From contig JAEVLN010000005.1 of NCBI GenBank assembly GCA_018350325.1, positions 1,808,142-1,872,141 of the forward strand: a DNA stretch of 64,000 nucleotides, written 5' to 3'. Shown here piece by piece: positions 50,848 to 62,760 of this stretch. Positions within the stretch are counted from its first letter, which is position 1. Each line of letters begins with the position of its first letter. A program made the translations under genes and the position numbers. The notes under the pieces are model-generated. The model was not told the DNA's origin. It did not search any database and saw only the letters and a program-made list of their open reading frames with translations. The stretch comes from Globodera rostochiensis (Eukaryota; Nematoda; Chromadorea; Rhabditida; Heteroderidae).

Positions 50848-51195
50848 GCAACAGTAGAATTTTAACCAAGTTTAGGCATCTGCCGATGGGCACATCCTTT
50901 TTGCACGAAAAGAGGAGGGGGTGTGAATGGGAAAGGGATAGAGATTATTTGTGATGTGGTGGCGAGTAGGGGCTTCTGTTCGGTTACTGGGAATTTTTCG
51001 GTTGTCCGAACCAATCACGGTTCGGTTCGAAACTGACAACACTCAATTTTTTAAACAAAATTTGCCTTTTTTTTGAATTTGTCTACGTGGGATGGCACAT
51101 CCCTCGTACATTCGTATATTGGACAACCCTACCCAACGAGTGCCATTGATTCCAACCCCACTGATGTTAATACTTTTTTTAGCCAAGCTTTAACG
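50848..51195. other. Intergenic, no gene seen
   Basis: About 350 bases between the hAT-like element and the membrane-protein start. It includes the second half of the dispersed repeat into which the element inserted and a CGGTTCGGTTCG-type motif near 51015-51030. Confidence 0.5.
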
Positions 51196-51630
51196 ATGGC
51201 CAATTTCCGTCTCTTCTTCCTACTCTTTTTGCTCCTTCTGAGCTTCAACATCAGCACAACACAAAATAGGGAGCTGGACAACAAAGATGAGGTGTGTGGG
51301 TGGGAAGATCGCACTAAAAAATAAGCAATTTCAAAACAGGTATCTCCAGAAGTCCCTCGGCCGTCCTCTCAATTTCGTGTCAACGAGCCGCTGTACGGTT
51401 GGATGGGTGGCGCTGTCATCGTTCTGTTACTTCTTGCCTTGCTCGTTGTCGCCGCAAAGCTGTTCCGAAATCATAAAGAAAAAAGGCGCGGTCGCTTCTG
51501 TCCCGGTGAATCTCCGAAAGTGCACATCGACCACAAACAACAACTGCCCTATCTGTCCAGCTTCCGGACGCTTGGAGGAGAAGTTAAATCTTTTAAGCCT
51601 GATGCTTTTGAAGCTCCGAATTTCCTTTAA
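51196..51630 (+). CDS. Small type I membrane protein, unknown
   Basis: Two exons, 51196-51291 and 51340-51630. The N-terminus MANFRLFFLLFLLLLSFNIS is a clear signal peptide; GGAVIVLLLLALLVVAAKLF is a single transmembrane segment, followed by a basic stop-transfer HKEKRRGR and a cytoplasmic tail ending DAFEAPNFL, about 128 residues. The ectodomain is short and Pro/Ser-rich. A further exon may follow: TTGGCATTTCAG at 51650 leads into a Ser/Pro-rich frame with three repeats (VPPVLSSSSSSSSPCSPAPS type) to 51964, but I find no clean donor that joins it in frame. It could be an alternative 3' end. The family is not recognised. Confidence 0.6.
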
Positions 51631-52857
51631 TTTTATTTTTTGGCATTTCAGGATTCGGATCAGTCCCTGCGGCTCCGTCACCAAATTCACAAATTCCGGT
51701 CCAGACGGTTCCACCTGTTCTCAGCAGTAGCAGCAGCAGTAGTTCGCCATGCTCACCAGCTCCATCATCACAAAGTCCAGTACACGCGGTTCCACCCATT
51801 CTCAGCAGCAGCAGTAGCAACAGCTTCAAATGCCTGCCAGCTCCGCCACCGTACCCACAAAGTCTGGTCCAGGCGGCTACACCCATTCTCAGCAACAGCA
51901 GTAGCAACAATGGCCAATGGGACAACAACAGAAAGCAAGAGCGGATAAAAGTGCCGAGAACTTAAGCCACGTCGGAGACGAAGAATGGACTTTTTTTGTT
52001 CCGATTTTCATTTTTATGTAGAATTTAAATGTGGTGCTATTCCAAAATCACTCACTGTAAATGTTACCCCTATTACATAGATTGGAATGCCAGAACAAGA
52101 TGTATAAAGGATAATTAATTTTTTGGATTTTCGGTAAATACTGACGCTGCCCCCCCCCCCCATTTTTGTTTTTTTTAAGTCACGCAAAACGTGTCTAGTA
52201 GATTTTGGGGTCAAGGAATCCCGTATGACTTCCGGTATTTTTCTTTCAGAGAAAAATACTATTTAGGAGATAACGTAGTCAAAAGATTTATCATTAAGGG
52301 GTGGATTTTTAGACAAATGCCTAATTTTTTTTGCGAACTTGGTTCGTTGGCTAAGCACGAAAAACGCATTTTTAGCTTGATTTGGATTTCCTTCAGTGGA
52401 GTTTAGAATGCCTATTTTTGCCTATTTCGACTTTTTCGTGCCTAAAAATCCACGGCTTATTTATCATTATGACTTCATCTTACAAATTAGATATGTAGGT
52501 ACATGTATGATTTTGAAAATCTATGCCCTTTTTAAAACCATTGACTCCCCAGTTGAGTCCGGGCGGAGGCGCGTTGATAAAATTTTTTTTAAATTGTGGT
52601 TTGTTTTGAAGAAGTTTGCACTAAAATTTTTAAAATTGAACCAATTATTACACTGTTTACCAAAATACCATTCTTAGGGGTGCATTTTTTGGCATTTTTC
52701 TGCATTGGCCAAAAAATAATGGGAAAATATTTTACTCCATTTCTTGAAAAAGCTTAATTTGCAAGAAGAATAAGCAATTAAATTTGCACTTTTTGTTTTT
52801 AGCCATTACTCTTAATATTTTTAGTTCAAATTCAATTTGTTTTTTCTAATTCCTTCA
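51631..52857. other. Intergenic with possible extra exon and low-complexity repeats
   Basis: 51640-51965 holds three roughly 66-base Ser/Pro-coding repeats (CTCAGCAG(T/C)AGCAGCAGC...) that may belong to the preceding membrane protein. The rest is AT-rich with a C-run at 52148-52160. No second gene is recognised. Confidence 0.5.
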
Positions 52858-55800
52858 ATGCTTACCTCGGGAATGGTCAGGGAGCTTAAGGTTTTTTTTG
52901 TTTTTTTCCAAGCTCTCAAAGTTAAAATAGGCTTCCACTTCGGCTTGGGAGACGTTCGGCTGTCGTGCAGCCAAACTCGCCTCCCAACTGCAACAAGTGG
53001 CCACCGCTTTCGGCTCTTTTGTTGATGGCCTGCAAACGATCAGCGACAGTGCCAATAGTGTCAATGGTAGTGGCAGGAACTAAGGGCGTACTCAGAAACA
53101 TTTTCTTGGCGGGGGTTAACACAAAAATATTGGCCGATGAACGACGGCGCGACGAACAAAAAAGGAAAATCGTAATTCCTTCCGCCGGTGCGTTTCAGAA
53201 ACATTTTCGTTTTTTTCAGGTGTTAGCCGCGACATTGGGGCCGCATTGACACGCTTTTGCCTCAGACAGCGCTCCGTCGAATTGGCCATTCGCAAATGGG
53301 GCGAAACATTGCAAAAGCAATGCGCCGACGATTTGGGGAGACGGAGCGGCGAATGGCGCCAAACAGTGCGATTTTACAGAAATTTTTAAAAATTTCTAAT
53401 GAATTTGTGTCCTCCTTTTTAGTCATTTAAACAAAAACCTTTTAATTGCGTTTTTGGGTTTCGGTGTCATAGAATCCGAATTTGATACCAGTTTTAACGG
53501 GGACACAAATTGCATTAGTACCAAATTATTTAACTAATAGTTTAAATTTAAACGAATTAAAATACCACGATTTCTGCAGGTTTCGGATTTGGAGCGACGC
53601 CACCAGCGAAACTGCAAACGCTTTAAGGCATCCGGTGGAGGGAAGCACAACAACAACAAAAACAGACAGGTTTTTCGGCAGGGAATTCTCCAAAACTTCA
53701 ATAATAAAATAAGACGAGCTGTAAGGATTAGGATTTCAAGAACGCCGATTTCGGACTCCGATCTTTTAAATGTAATTGCGAGAAAATGTTTTTTAAAAAC
53801 AATTAAAAATCAATTCAATTAGTTTAATTCTTTTTCCATTAACGTAGAAATGTAACGGATTTTTACTGAGTAAAAAATGTAAATTGGCTGAATGGTTGCG
53901 ACGTTTTCAGCAAATCGAAGCGGAAAGTCGCAACTTTTACATTGAATTATTGCACGCTCAGCGGGCGCAATGCACAGAATTTGTCGTCGGCACGTTGCTC
54001 CCTATCATTGTGGGCCCTAATTGACTTAACAATTTTTAATTTCCCTTTTTCCCCTTTTTTAGAATGCTCAAATGGTTTTGCTTGACGAAGGCGCCCATAT
54101 CCAACCGATTTTGGACTCTCTCGAAACATCGGTCAACGAAAATGACACAGCTAAGCTGGTCCAGGCACTTTTAGGTCGGGCTTTTGAACTTTCGCCACAC
54201 ATTTTTGTTTTATGTTCAAAGAATTGGCCAATTAGGCTTAGGCTGGAACCGAACGTTTTCTTCCGGTTTCAGAAGACATCGATGCATGTTCTGGTGCAAA
54301 TGGGCACGGAATGGCGCCGAAGAGGGGTGAAAACGACGATCAGTTGGCCTGGGACCAGCGTATTGGCATTGGCATGGCATTGGGTCGTGCCAAAAGTGCC
54401 TCGCAGGCCCGCCTTTTTGGAGGTCCGTGTTCCTATTCAACCACAGGCCCGTGGCCAGGGGGAAGGGGGGGGGGATTCTCTCCCCTTCGAAAAATGTCAA
54501 TTTCCACCAGAAACACAAAATCGAGTTAAAATCCGCAAGAGGCTAAAAACATCCAATTTCTAGCCAATGAAGCAAATTTATGTTAATTTTGAACTAAAAT
54601 GTGCTTTATCGCCACGCACAATAAAATTGGGCTAATCGCAGCAAAATGTCTCACTGAATTTCCCCCCCCCCTCCCCAAAAAGTTACGGGCTTGCTCAAAA
54701 CTCGATATTTTTTGTTTTTGTTTAGTTTCAGTTGGACCCGAGCGGGCGATGGAGGAGGACGACCACTCACTAAATTACGGGTCGACGGCGATGCTGACGG
54801 CAAATCGCAATTCCATGCCCCCTCCGTCCGTCAATTCGCATCAGCAGGTTGCTGCATCATTCGTTCTTTTTGAAAGGGATCAAAAAATGTCCTCCCTCTC
54901 AAGCAGTTGTTCTCCTCCTGTCCGTCTTCAGCTGCTGCTACCATTTCTTCTTCTTCCTCCTCGGCTTTTGTGGTCGGCTCACCGGCGTCTAAAGGGAATA
55001 ATTGCGGGGGAGCCGTCGGAAGTGGCGACGGGGCAGCGGAGGACATTTGGCAGCAAAGTCTTTTCATTATTCGTGTGATGCCACGGAATTAGTTTTTGAA
55101 AATTCTTTTTTTTTTCTTTTTGGTTTAGAACTTTTGAAGCGAGGGAATGATGGTGCCGGTGCCCTCCCTGTCCACCAGAACAGAGAATTTAAAAAATAAA
55201 TAATTTAAAACGTTGCAGACATTTCCCGCAATGTGCCGTCTTCCCACCAGCGAATGCCTCTTCCCCAACCGTTCGTTCACCACCAAATGGCGGCCGAACG
55301 TGCCGACATCGTTTCGCCAACATTGGCCGCCGACACTTTGCCCCAAAATCAGTGCCAAAAACCGCCAATGCCCGCCGGTTGGGGGCGGCAAAATTGCCAT
55401 TCTCAACAACAACATTATGCACAGTTCCAGCAACAACAACAGCAGCAACAAACATCCAGTATGATGACGACATCTGCTGGTTTGTCCATTAGATAATTTG
55501 AACAAGAGAACGGACAAACCCTTAAAATGTTTTTGTTCGGCCGAGCCTGGAAATGTTCAATGTAATTTTTCGAATTTAACAATTTTTGTTCGTTGGGAGT
55601 TGGATAAATTGACAATTTCATGTCGTTTTCTAGCAAATTGTTAAAAATAGCGAAATTTAGGACATTCATTGGCCATCCAATTTTGTGTACAGTCAACAAA
55701 AATCACTCCAAATGCATCTACTGCTGTCACAGCGGCATCGCCCGCCAATTTGACGGTGTGTGACACTTTTTTTTGTTTTAATTTTTGTTTTAGGCCGACC

Positions 55801-56791
55801 GAAATGGCACTCAAATGCCTTCCCCTCTCCCTCCTCCGCCAGCTCAACACGCCGACTCAACGGATTCTGGTCCATTTAATGCAGCAAATTTTCATCGTAT
55901 TTTTCAAATGGCTATTTGTTCTTAGGCTCACACTGTTCGTCGGCACTAATTGCCGAAACTTTGCAACAAATCGACCGTTTGGGCTTAGAGTTGGACAATT
56001 ATTGCGACGGACTGGACGAGTTGAACAACGACGGCGGCAGCGAAAGAGTCGGTGATGGTTCGGTGGGTGATTTATTCGGAAGTTCCGACCCCTCCCCTCG
56101 GGGGTTCTTGGCATGTTTCAGCATCGATTAGCTGCGCCGTTTCGGCCCGTCGTCGGCAATAACCGGCAACAGACGGCGGCGATGGCATTTGCAGAAACGG
56201 CATCTTCAACGGCTGTTCGCTTTCGCTCCTCCACCGCCGCCCACGCCCAACGTTTTGTTGTCCCTCCTCCACCACCACCGCCGCCGCCATTGCCTCCCCA
56301 ACGGCGTAATTCCGCCATTTCGTCGGCCACCCCGTCAGCGCCGAGCATTGGCAAGTTTTCACGTCAATTTGACTTTTATTTTGACCGATTTTGAACCCCA
56401 CAGCCAAACTCGAACATTTTCCTGCATTTTCCATCAAAATCGTCGTAATGTCGATGAGATTTTGCAAAGCAACGTTGAATTTATGCTACCAAAACTGATA
56501 TCTTTATTCTGCACAAGGCAAGACAAAAAATAAAATTTAATGGAAAAATGCAAAAAAAGTTTTTGGAAGTGTTCGAATTTGGGTCCGGGTTCGAAACGAA
56601 ACGCAGATTCAACGACGCCAAACACCCCTTTCCCACACATTTGTAATCTTCTCCTTTCAGCGGAACTCCGATCGATTGGTGCCTCCGCCCCCTTCGGCCC
56701 CTCCCTCCACCAATTGGCGGCACTCCATCCAAAGGGTGCCGTTCCCCCCTCCCCCAGTCCGATGCCACCGCACTCGCCGGTCCATCGATGA
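52858..56791 (+). CDS. I-BAR (IMD) domain protein, MIM/MTSS1-like
   Basis: Inverse-BAR protein that bends membranes outward and links them to actin. IMD segments in order: GMVRELK joined to ASTSAWETFGCRAAKLASQL and FVDGLQTISDSANSVN (52.86-53.07 kb); RDIGAALTRFCLRQRSVELA and KWGETLQKQCADDLGRRSGE (53.22-53.36 kb); DLERRHQRNCKRFK (53.58 kb); LAEWLRRFQQIEAESRNFYI and AQCTEFVVGTLLPI (53.88-54.02 kb); QPILDSLETSVNENDTAKLV. These mirror the MTSS1 pattern around REIGSALTR. The C-terminal half is disordered and Gln/Pro-rich (QQQHYAQFQQQQQQ; VVPPPPPPPPPLPPQRRNSA), ending SPSPMPPHSPVHR. One intron uses a GC donor (GCATTG/GCAAGT at 56351). The first exon and exact start are uncertain; a C-terminal WH2 motif was not recognised. 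Confidence 0.8.
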
Positions 56792-57384
56792 CATTTTTCT
56801 GTGGAGGTCAATCAAAGTGTTGTGTGAAATGAACAAATAAACGTTGGGTTATTGACGAGCTTTTTTTATTCTTTTGTGCGTGCACTCATTTTGTTCTTTT
56901 TTACATTCTCGGGGATTTCCCATTTTGTCTATGCCCCCCCCCCAAATTCATCTTTCATCTTCGTTTATTCCATTTAAATAAAAATATCCAAAGGGCCGAA
57001 CAATTTAAATGTGTAATCGACGTCGTCGTCTGTTATTAAATGAATGTTTTTGTTTGATTTGCGTTTTCATTGTTTGTTCACAAAAAGTGCATTCATTTTG
57101 ATAAATTGTCACAAAATCTTAAAAAACAAATAATTTGACAATAAAATAGTTTGCAAAATATTCATTTGCATATAATATCCTCTCTATTGGAATAGCGGGA
57201 GGGGGGGGGGGGGGGGGGGGGGGGATGAATTAGTGACCGATAAGAACAGAGCCATCATCAAAATGAATGATTAATTGGCGAGTCCTTAATTACCGGTGGT
57301 GATTGATTGATTAATGAAGTGAAAAGACCAAACCAAACTACAATTTGTAGTGATTGTAGTCGAACATTTTCAATAATAAACAGA
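56792..57384. other. Intergenic with long G-run
   Basis: About 590 AT-rich bases. It has C-runs at 56935 and an uninterrupted G-run of about 24 at 57201-57224. No gene is recognised. Confidence 0.6.
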
Positions 57385-58396
57385 ATGTCCGATCAATCCC
57401 CCCCTTTAAGTGGGGCCGTTGTCCAATCAATCCCCCTTTAAACGGGGGTTGTCCCCCTTTAAACGGGGACAATCGTTGCCCCCGATCAATCCCCCTTTAA
57501 ACGGGGGTTGTCCAATCAATCCCCCTTTAAACGGGGACAATCGTTGCCCGATCAATCCCCCTTTAAACGGGGACAATCGTTGCCCGATCAATCCCCCTTT
57601 AAACGGGGGTTGTCCAATCAATCCCCCTTTAAACGGGGGTTGTCCAATCAATCCCCCTTTAAACGGGGACAATCGTTGTCCAATCAATCCCCCTTTAAAC
57701 GGGGGTTGTCCAATCAATCCCCCTTTAAACGGGGGTTGTCCAATCAATCCCCCTTTAAACGGGGGTTGTCCAATCAATCCCCCTTTAAACGGGGACAATC
57801 GTTGCCCGATCAATCCCCCTTTAAACGGGGACAATCGTTGCCCGATCAATCCCCCTTTAAACGGGGACAATCGTTGTCCAATCAATCCCCCTTTAAACGG
57901 GGGTTGTCCAATCAATCCCCCTTTAAACGGGGACAATCGTTGTCCAATCAATCCCCCTTTAAACGGGGGTTGTCCAATCAATCCCCCTTTAAACGGGGGT
58001 TGTCCAATCAATCCCCCTTTAAACGGGGGTTGTCCAATCAATCCCCCTTTAAACGGGGACAATCGTTGCCCGATCAATCCCCCTTTAAACGGGGACAATC
58101 GTTGCCCGATCAATCCCCCTTTAAACGGGGACAATCGTTGTCCAATCAATCCCCCTTTAAACGGGGGTTGTCCAATCAATCCCCCTTTAAACGGGGGTTG
58201 TCCAATCAATCCCCCTTTAAACGGGGGTTGTCCAATCAATCCCCCTTTAAACGGGGACAATCGTTGCCCGATCAATCCCCCTTTAAACGGGGACAATCGT
58301 TGTCCAATCAATCCCCCTTTAAACGGGGACAATCGTTGCCCGATCAATCCCCCTTTAAACGGGGACAATCGTTGTCCAATCAATCCCCCTTTAAGA
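57385..58396 (+). repeat. Array of 30-nt and 36-nt units ending at the DGAT2 start
   Basis: About 27 units of two kinds after an irregular start. A (30 nt) has CAATCAATCCCCCTTTAAAC then GGGGGTTGTC. B (36 nt) shares the first part but ends GGGGACAATCGTTGCCC or TGTCC. Order: A BB AA B AAA BBB A B AAA BBB AAA BBBB, so AAABBB is a higher-order block. Both lengths are multiples of three and no frame of the plus strand used here has a stop, so ten- and twelve-residue repeats run in frame into the DGAT2 ATG at 58400. Units contain CCCCCTTTAAACGGGGG and GGACAATCGTTGTCC, both near-perfect inverted repeats. It may be 5' UTR, promoter or coding; translation is unproven. Confidence 0.92.
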
Positions 58397-58399
58397 AAA

Positions 58400-60116
58400 A
58401 TGGCGGCTTTGTCCAATTCTGCTGCCACTCCGTCACCGGAAGTGCCACTCGTCCACCGGCACTTTACCGACCGGCTGAAGCAGACTTTGGCCATGGCCTT
58501 CTACCTGTACATGCTGTTCATGCAGCCCATCGTCACTTTGCCTTTGTTTTTTGTCGCGCTATTTTATTTGCATATTTTATGGTAAAATTCCGATTTTTTC
58601 CCCAAATTCGCCCCTTTTTTTGGCCCGTTTTGCTGCTTTATCTTTGCTGGTTCGCTTGGGACTTCGGCGCCCCTTCGCGCGGTTCCCATTTTTGTCCGTT
58701 CCTTCACAATTTGCCCGTTTGGCGCCATTTGGCCAATTATTTCCCAATTTCTGTGGTCAAAACGGCCGAACTTCCGACGGACCGAAATTATTTGTTCAGG
58801 CAAAACAAATTATATTTACTTAATATACATAAAGTTAGGGTTAATTTTGGAAATTGGTATTTTGGAAATTCTAAAATGCCAGAATTTTGAAATTCTATAA
58901 CATTTTTAAACTCAACAAAATGAAACGTAAAAGATTATATTTGAAGTTAATCAAAAATATTTAAATCAATTACTATCCACGTTTACGCATTATGACAGTA
59001 TTTAAAATGTTAATTAAAAGCACAAATCTTTCAGTGCCCACCCCCACGGCATCGTTGGCTCGAGCAGTTTCATTTTTTTCGCTACAAACGGTGCCAATTT
59101 CGCCTCCATTTTCCCCGATCTCAAAATGCATTCCGTCACACTGGACCTGAACTTTTGGTTTCCCCTGCGGCGAGAAATGATAATGGGCTCAAGTGATTAA
59201 CTTTTCTGATAATGTTTATTTATTTAATAGAGTAATTTAAGGAATGATCCCAAGTAATAGCAAAGCGATTGAATGGGTTCTGAGTCGCCCCGGGGGCGGT
59301 TTTGCCGTTGGCATTGTGCCCGGAGGGGCCGCTGAAGCGATGGAATCCTTTCCCGGCACAAATCGGCTGATAACAGCGCGACGAAAGGTCCGAAATCAAA
59401 TCCTTTAAATAAAGTTGCAATTTTTAGGGCTTCATTAAATTGGCCATTAAACACGGGTAAATAAATAATAAATTTAAATTAAATTAAATGCGGCGCCTCT
59501 TTTGAGTGCGTCAATTGTGCCGGTGTTCCATTTTGGCGAGACGGACGTTTTCCACCAATCAAAGAGCGGGGAGGGGAGCACTCTGAGGAAAATTCAGGTC
59601 CCGGGGGGGAGGGTTTATAGAATATCGCTGGGGGGGGGGGGGATTTATAGAAATCGCCGGGGGGATTTTATTCCAATTTAGGTCTCTCTACCTTATAGAA
59701 TATCGCCGGGGGGGGGAGGTGAATATTATCCCTAAGAATTAATTTTTTCCCGCAGAATTCGATGAAACGGTTGACGCGCATAAGCTTTCCATTGGCCTAC
59801 GGACAAAGTTTTCTGGCCGCCCTTTTGTCAGAAGAAAGGGCTCGAAAATTGCCGCGATGGTTACGCGTCGGATTCTTTCCGTACCGTCGAAAAATTGTCA
59901 CCGTCGGTGAGCAAATTTGAAAATTTTCTAAAAAATTGCACAAAAAACAAAAATTTAGTCGGAGAACCGATGGAAATTGAGAAAAATGCGAATTGTGACG
60001 AGCAAACGGTGGACAAAATTCATTCGGCGTATTGCGAAAGCCTTCGCAAATTGTTCGACGAGCACAAAGTGAAGTTGGGGGGACTCGCGGAACACTCCGA
60101 ACTCGAATTTGTGTAG
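58400..60116 (+). CDS. DGAT2-family diacylglycerol O-acyltransferase
   Basis: Endoplasmic-reticulum and lipid-droplet enzyme that makes triacylglycerol from diacylglycerol and acyl-CoA. The first exon has a hydrophobic hairpin (LAMAFYLYMLFMQPIVTLPL) and more hydrophobic sequence. Then PVLLLYLCWFAWDFGAPSRG, FPISVVKTAELPTDRNYLF, the catalytic CAHPHGIVGSSSFIF (HPHG), GGFAVGIVPGGAAEAMESFP (conserved lipid-binding G-G-x-x-E-A block), RRKGFIKLAIKHG, LVPVFHFGETDVFHQ, FFPYRRKIVTVVGEPMEIEK, and the end SELEFV at TAG 60116. About 335 residues, normal for the family. Introns are short; the one at about 59600-59755 starts with a nascent G-rich repeat. Immediately 5' is an in-frame array of 30/36-nt units. 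It could act on monoacylglycerol instead. Confidence 0.9.
59600..59755 (+). repeat. Nascent G-rich repeat at a DGAT2 5' splice site
   Basis: The intron after AAAATTCAG/GTCCCGGGGGGGAGG contains three to four units of TTTATAGAATATCGCCGGGG type with G-runs of 6 to 13. Each has a TATAG acceptor-like end. The real acceptor is TTTTTTCCCGCAG at 59755. This looks like an early stage of the arrays seen in troponin C and WDFY3. Confidence 0.7.
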
Positions 60117-61318
60117 AAAAAGAAAGAAAAAATGTTGAAATTAATTAAATAATAATATGTTAATTACATAAATCTAATTTTTGAACTCGAATAAAGAAAG
60201 AGCAATGACATTGTGCTTATTCCTTTGATGTGCCGCGCCAGAAATTATCAATTCGATAGAAATTGTTTCCCAGCTCCAAACTTTGGCTGATCGGTCGATG
60301 GATATAAATAAAATTACAAAAAATATTACGACGAATTGCCTCGGGGGTTTTACATTTAAAAAGCTTTCTCATTGAGCTTAGAGGCTAAAGGAAGAAGGCT
60401 TCTTCTTCTTCTAAAATCGGTTGATTTCCCCCAATCGCTTCCCCCCCCCCGGCGTTCCATTAGCATTTATTTTCCCACATTTTTATTGTTTAATAGCAAA
60501 TGAATTGCCGGCATAAATCACCGCCCGCCCCAACACTTTGTAAAAACAGCAGCAGAGATTTATGCTCTGATAATAAATTTTCTCGACGTAATTGTCGAGG
60601 CCATTCATTCGCATTTATTCAAGCGATCAAACGAAACAATTTCCATTATTTTTTATTCCACAAATATTTTATTGCTTTTTTATTTATATTTTTATTTTCG
60701 TTTCGTTTTTATGCAAATAAATGGCCAACGAATTGGCTGTCGGAGTTGGACCACATGTGATAACTGAACAATGCACGACCGTTACCATGTGCAGCCAACT
60801 CTGAAAGTCTTTTCGCCCGCCGCCCCCCCCCCCCGCCAATACCCAAAAATAAATAAATTTTATCAAAAATAAATAAAATTTGATATTTCCAATTTAAGGC
60901 TTTTTAAATAAAAAAATAAATCTGATTCGCCCCTCACAAAGAATTTTGTACGCCCAAGCCGAGGCCGATCCAGCCGAATTGTGCCGTAAGAACGGACCCC
61001 TCGGGATTAGGGGCCCGGACGGAAGAGATTCGGGAGGGATGGAAATTCTCGGGAAATTCACAAATAAATCCGATTTTATTTTGTTCTTTTGTTTCTTGGT
61101 TAGTTTAAGAAAAGTTTGTTTTTCGAAATTCATTAAGGTTGAAACAGATGGGAGAAAGAAAGTTTGGGGTGGGCAGAAATGTCGACAGATGGGGGGAGGG
61201 GGGGGGGGGATCCCCGGGGGGAGCATCTCCGATGGACCAGCAAATGTAATCCGTTCGCAAAATTTCTTTAAATATTGCCGCTCCTTTCAATTATTCTTTC
61301 TTAAAGAATCTCCGAAAT
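60117..61318. other. Intergenic, no convincing gene
   Basis: About 1.2 kb between DGAT2 and troponin C copy 2. C- and G-runs occur near 60440, 60825 and 61200. A GC-rich frame at 60940-61060 (YAQAEADPAELCRKNGPLGI) looks coding in composition, but I cannot place it in a family or splice it to a neighbour. Confidence 0.45.
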
Positions 61319-62078
61319 ATGGTAATTTTTCAAAGAATGGTATTTCAAATTCATTTTTGTAGTATTTTTAAGCCCACTTATGACGAGGAAAACATTGAGG
61401 AAATTTTGGCAGAAATTGACGGGTCCCGCATCGAAGGCACTCTTTTCCCATTCAAATTCTATTACTTAAACAATTCGCAGAATACCAGCGGTTTTTCGAC
61501 ATGTTCGACAAGAACAAGCACGGCTACATAATGGCCACACAAATTGGCCAAATTATGCAAGCAATGGACCAGGATTTTGAAGAGAAGAAGCTGCGCAAGT
61601 TGATCAGAAAGTTTGACGCCGACGGGTCGGGAAAATTGGAATTTGAGGAATTTTGCGCTTTGGTATGAGTGGGTACGGTATTTGGGAAGGGTTTGAAGTT
61701 TGGTCAGGTGTATACGGTAGCTAACTCTGTGGACAAAAAGACGCTGCGTAAGGAGCTGAAAGAAGCCTTTCGTCTCTTCGACAAGGAGGTGAAAGACGGC
61801 CCTTAAAGCGCTATATTTTCAACTTTAACCATTAAAATTCTGAAAATTCAAAACATTTCCCCCAGGGCTATGGCTATCTTTCAACGCAAACTCTGAAGAA
61901 TTTGCTGCGCGAAATTGAGCCGACTCTGAGCGACAAAGAGCTCCAATCGGCGGTGGAAGACATTGACGAGGACGGGTCGGGCAAAATCGAATTCGAAGGT
62001 GAAAATGATTGGGGAAATTGCCAAAAATGTTTCATTTTTGCAGAATTTTGGGAGTTGATGGCCGGAGACATGGACTGA
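61319..62078 (+). CDS. Troponin C (copy 2)
   Basis: Second troponin C. The first coding exon is again just ATG (61319-61321) with the same donor GTAATTT as copy 1. Exons then run from 61373 (PTYDEENIEEILAEID) to TGA 62076-62078. EF-hand blocks: FFDMFDKNKHGYIMATQIGQ, KFDADGSGKLEFEEF, DKE joined to GYGYLSTQTLKNLLREIEPT and DIDEDGSGKIEFEEF, ending ELMAGDMD. Compared with copy 1 it has the same intron after FRLFDKE (61788-61864) but only 77 bases of it, plus one additional intron inside FCAL/VYTVA. The intron after CGCATCGAAG at 61436 has a GC donor. Mammalian-type muscle function is assumed by family. Confidence 0.93.
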
Positions 62079-62760
62079 TCAGATGATAATTTCATTAATT
62101 GGGTACTTTTGCACATTTGACTCTTCCAATGATCAGACGAATAATTGTCTTTTGCTTTTGTGGATTTGAGTCGATGATAAACAAACACTTTCGGTTTATC
62201 CCCCCCCCCCAATGTCCAAAATCTCTCAAAAAACAATTTCAAACGCTTTGTTTTTGCTTTAATAATGTAAAAACATGTAAATGAAGACCGCAGCATTAAG
62301 CATTATTAACCATAAAAGCCAATGTTTGGGCTGACGGGGGCAGTCAATTGTGCGAATCCAATGCTTCTTCGACCAATTCCATAAGAAAGCGGCCACGTCA
62401 AAAGGCTGTTGCTTATTTAAATAAAATTATTCGGAGAATTCGCATAAAACCTTTTTTTGGCAATGGCCTTTTTTTGCGAGCCGCCGGGCCCTTTGGGCGT
62501 TACAAATTGAAATTTTCCCAGCATTTCCTCACTTTGTTCATTTGACTTTCAATTTTCTTTGGACGTTACGTGAAAAATAATTAAAAATGGAACAAAAAAG
62601 GCGCCTTTTGCCAATCAAAAACGGCGCTATGCCCACCAAATATAAATAAAAATAAATTGACAGAAAATTGAATTTAAATAAATTTTTAAAACAAAAATTA
62701 AATTCTAAAAATATTTTTGCCTTTGAAATGCTTTTTATTTTTTAACAAAGAGAGAAAATA
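62079..62760. other. Intergenic, no gene seen
   Basis: Some 680 AT-rich bases with a C-run at 62200. No coding segment is recognised. Confidence 0.55.

Noticed and set aside
57427..58494. Minus-strand frame of 355 codons opposite the 30/36-nt array.
   Set aside because: Open because the units are stop-free on both strands. It ends in the antisense of the DGAT2 first exon.
60946..61362. 138-codon plus frame upstream of troponin C copy 2.
   Set aside because: Has a GC-rich coding-like stretch but no recognisable family, no clear start and no splice partner; kept only as a note in the intergenic entry.
62348..62545. Basic 65-codon frame after troponin C copy 2.
   Set aside because: AT-rich, no homology, no splice or leader signals; likely chance.
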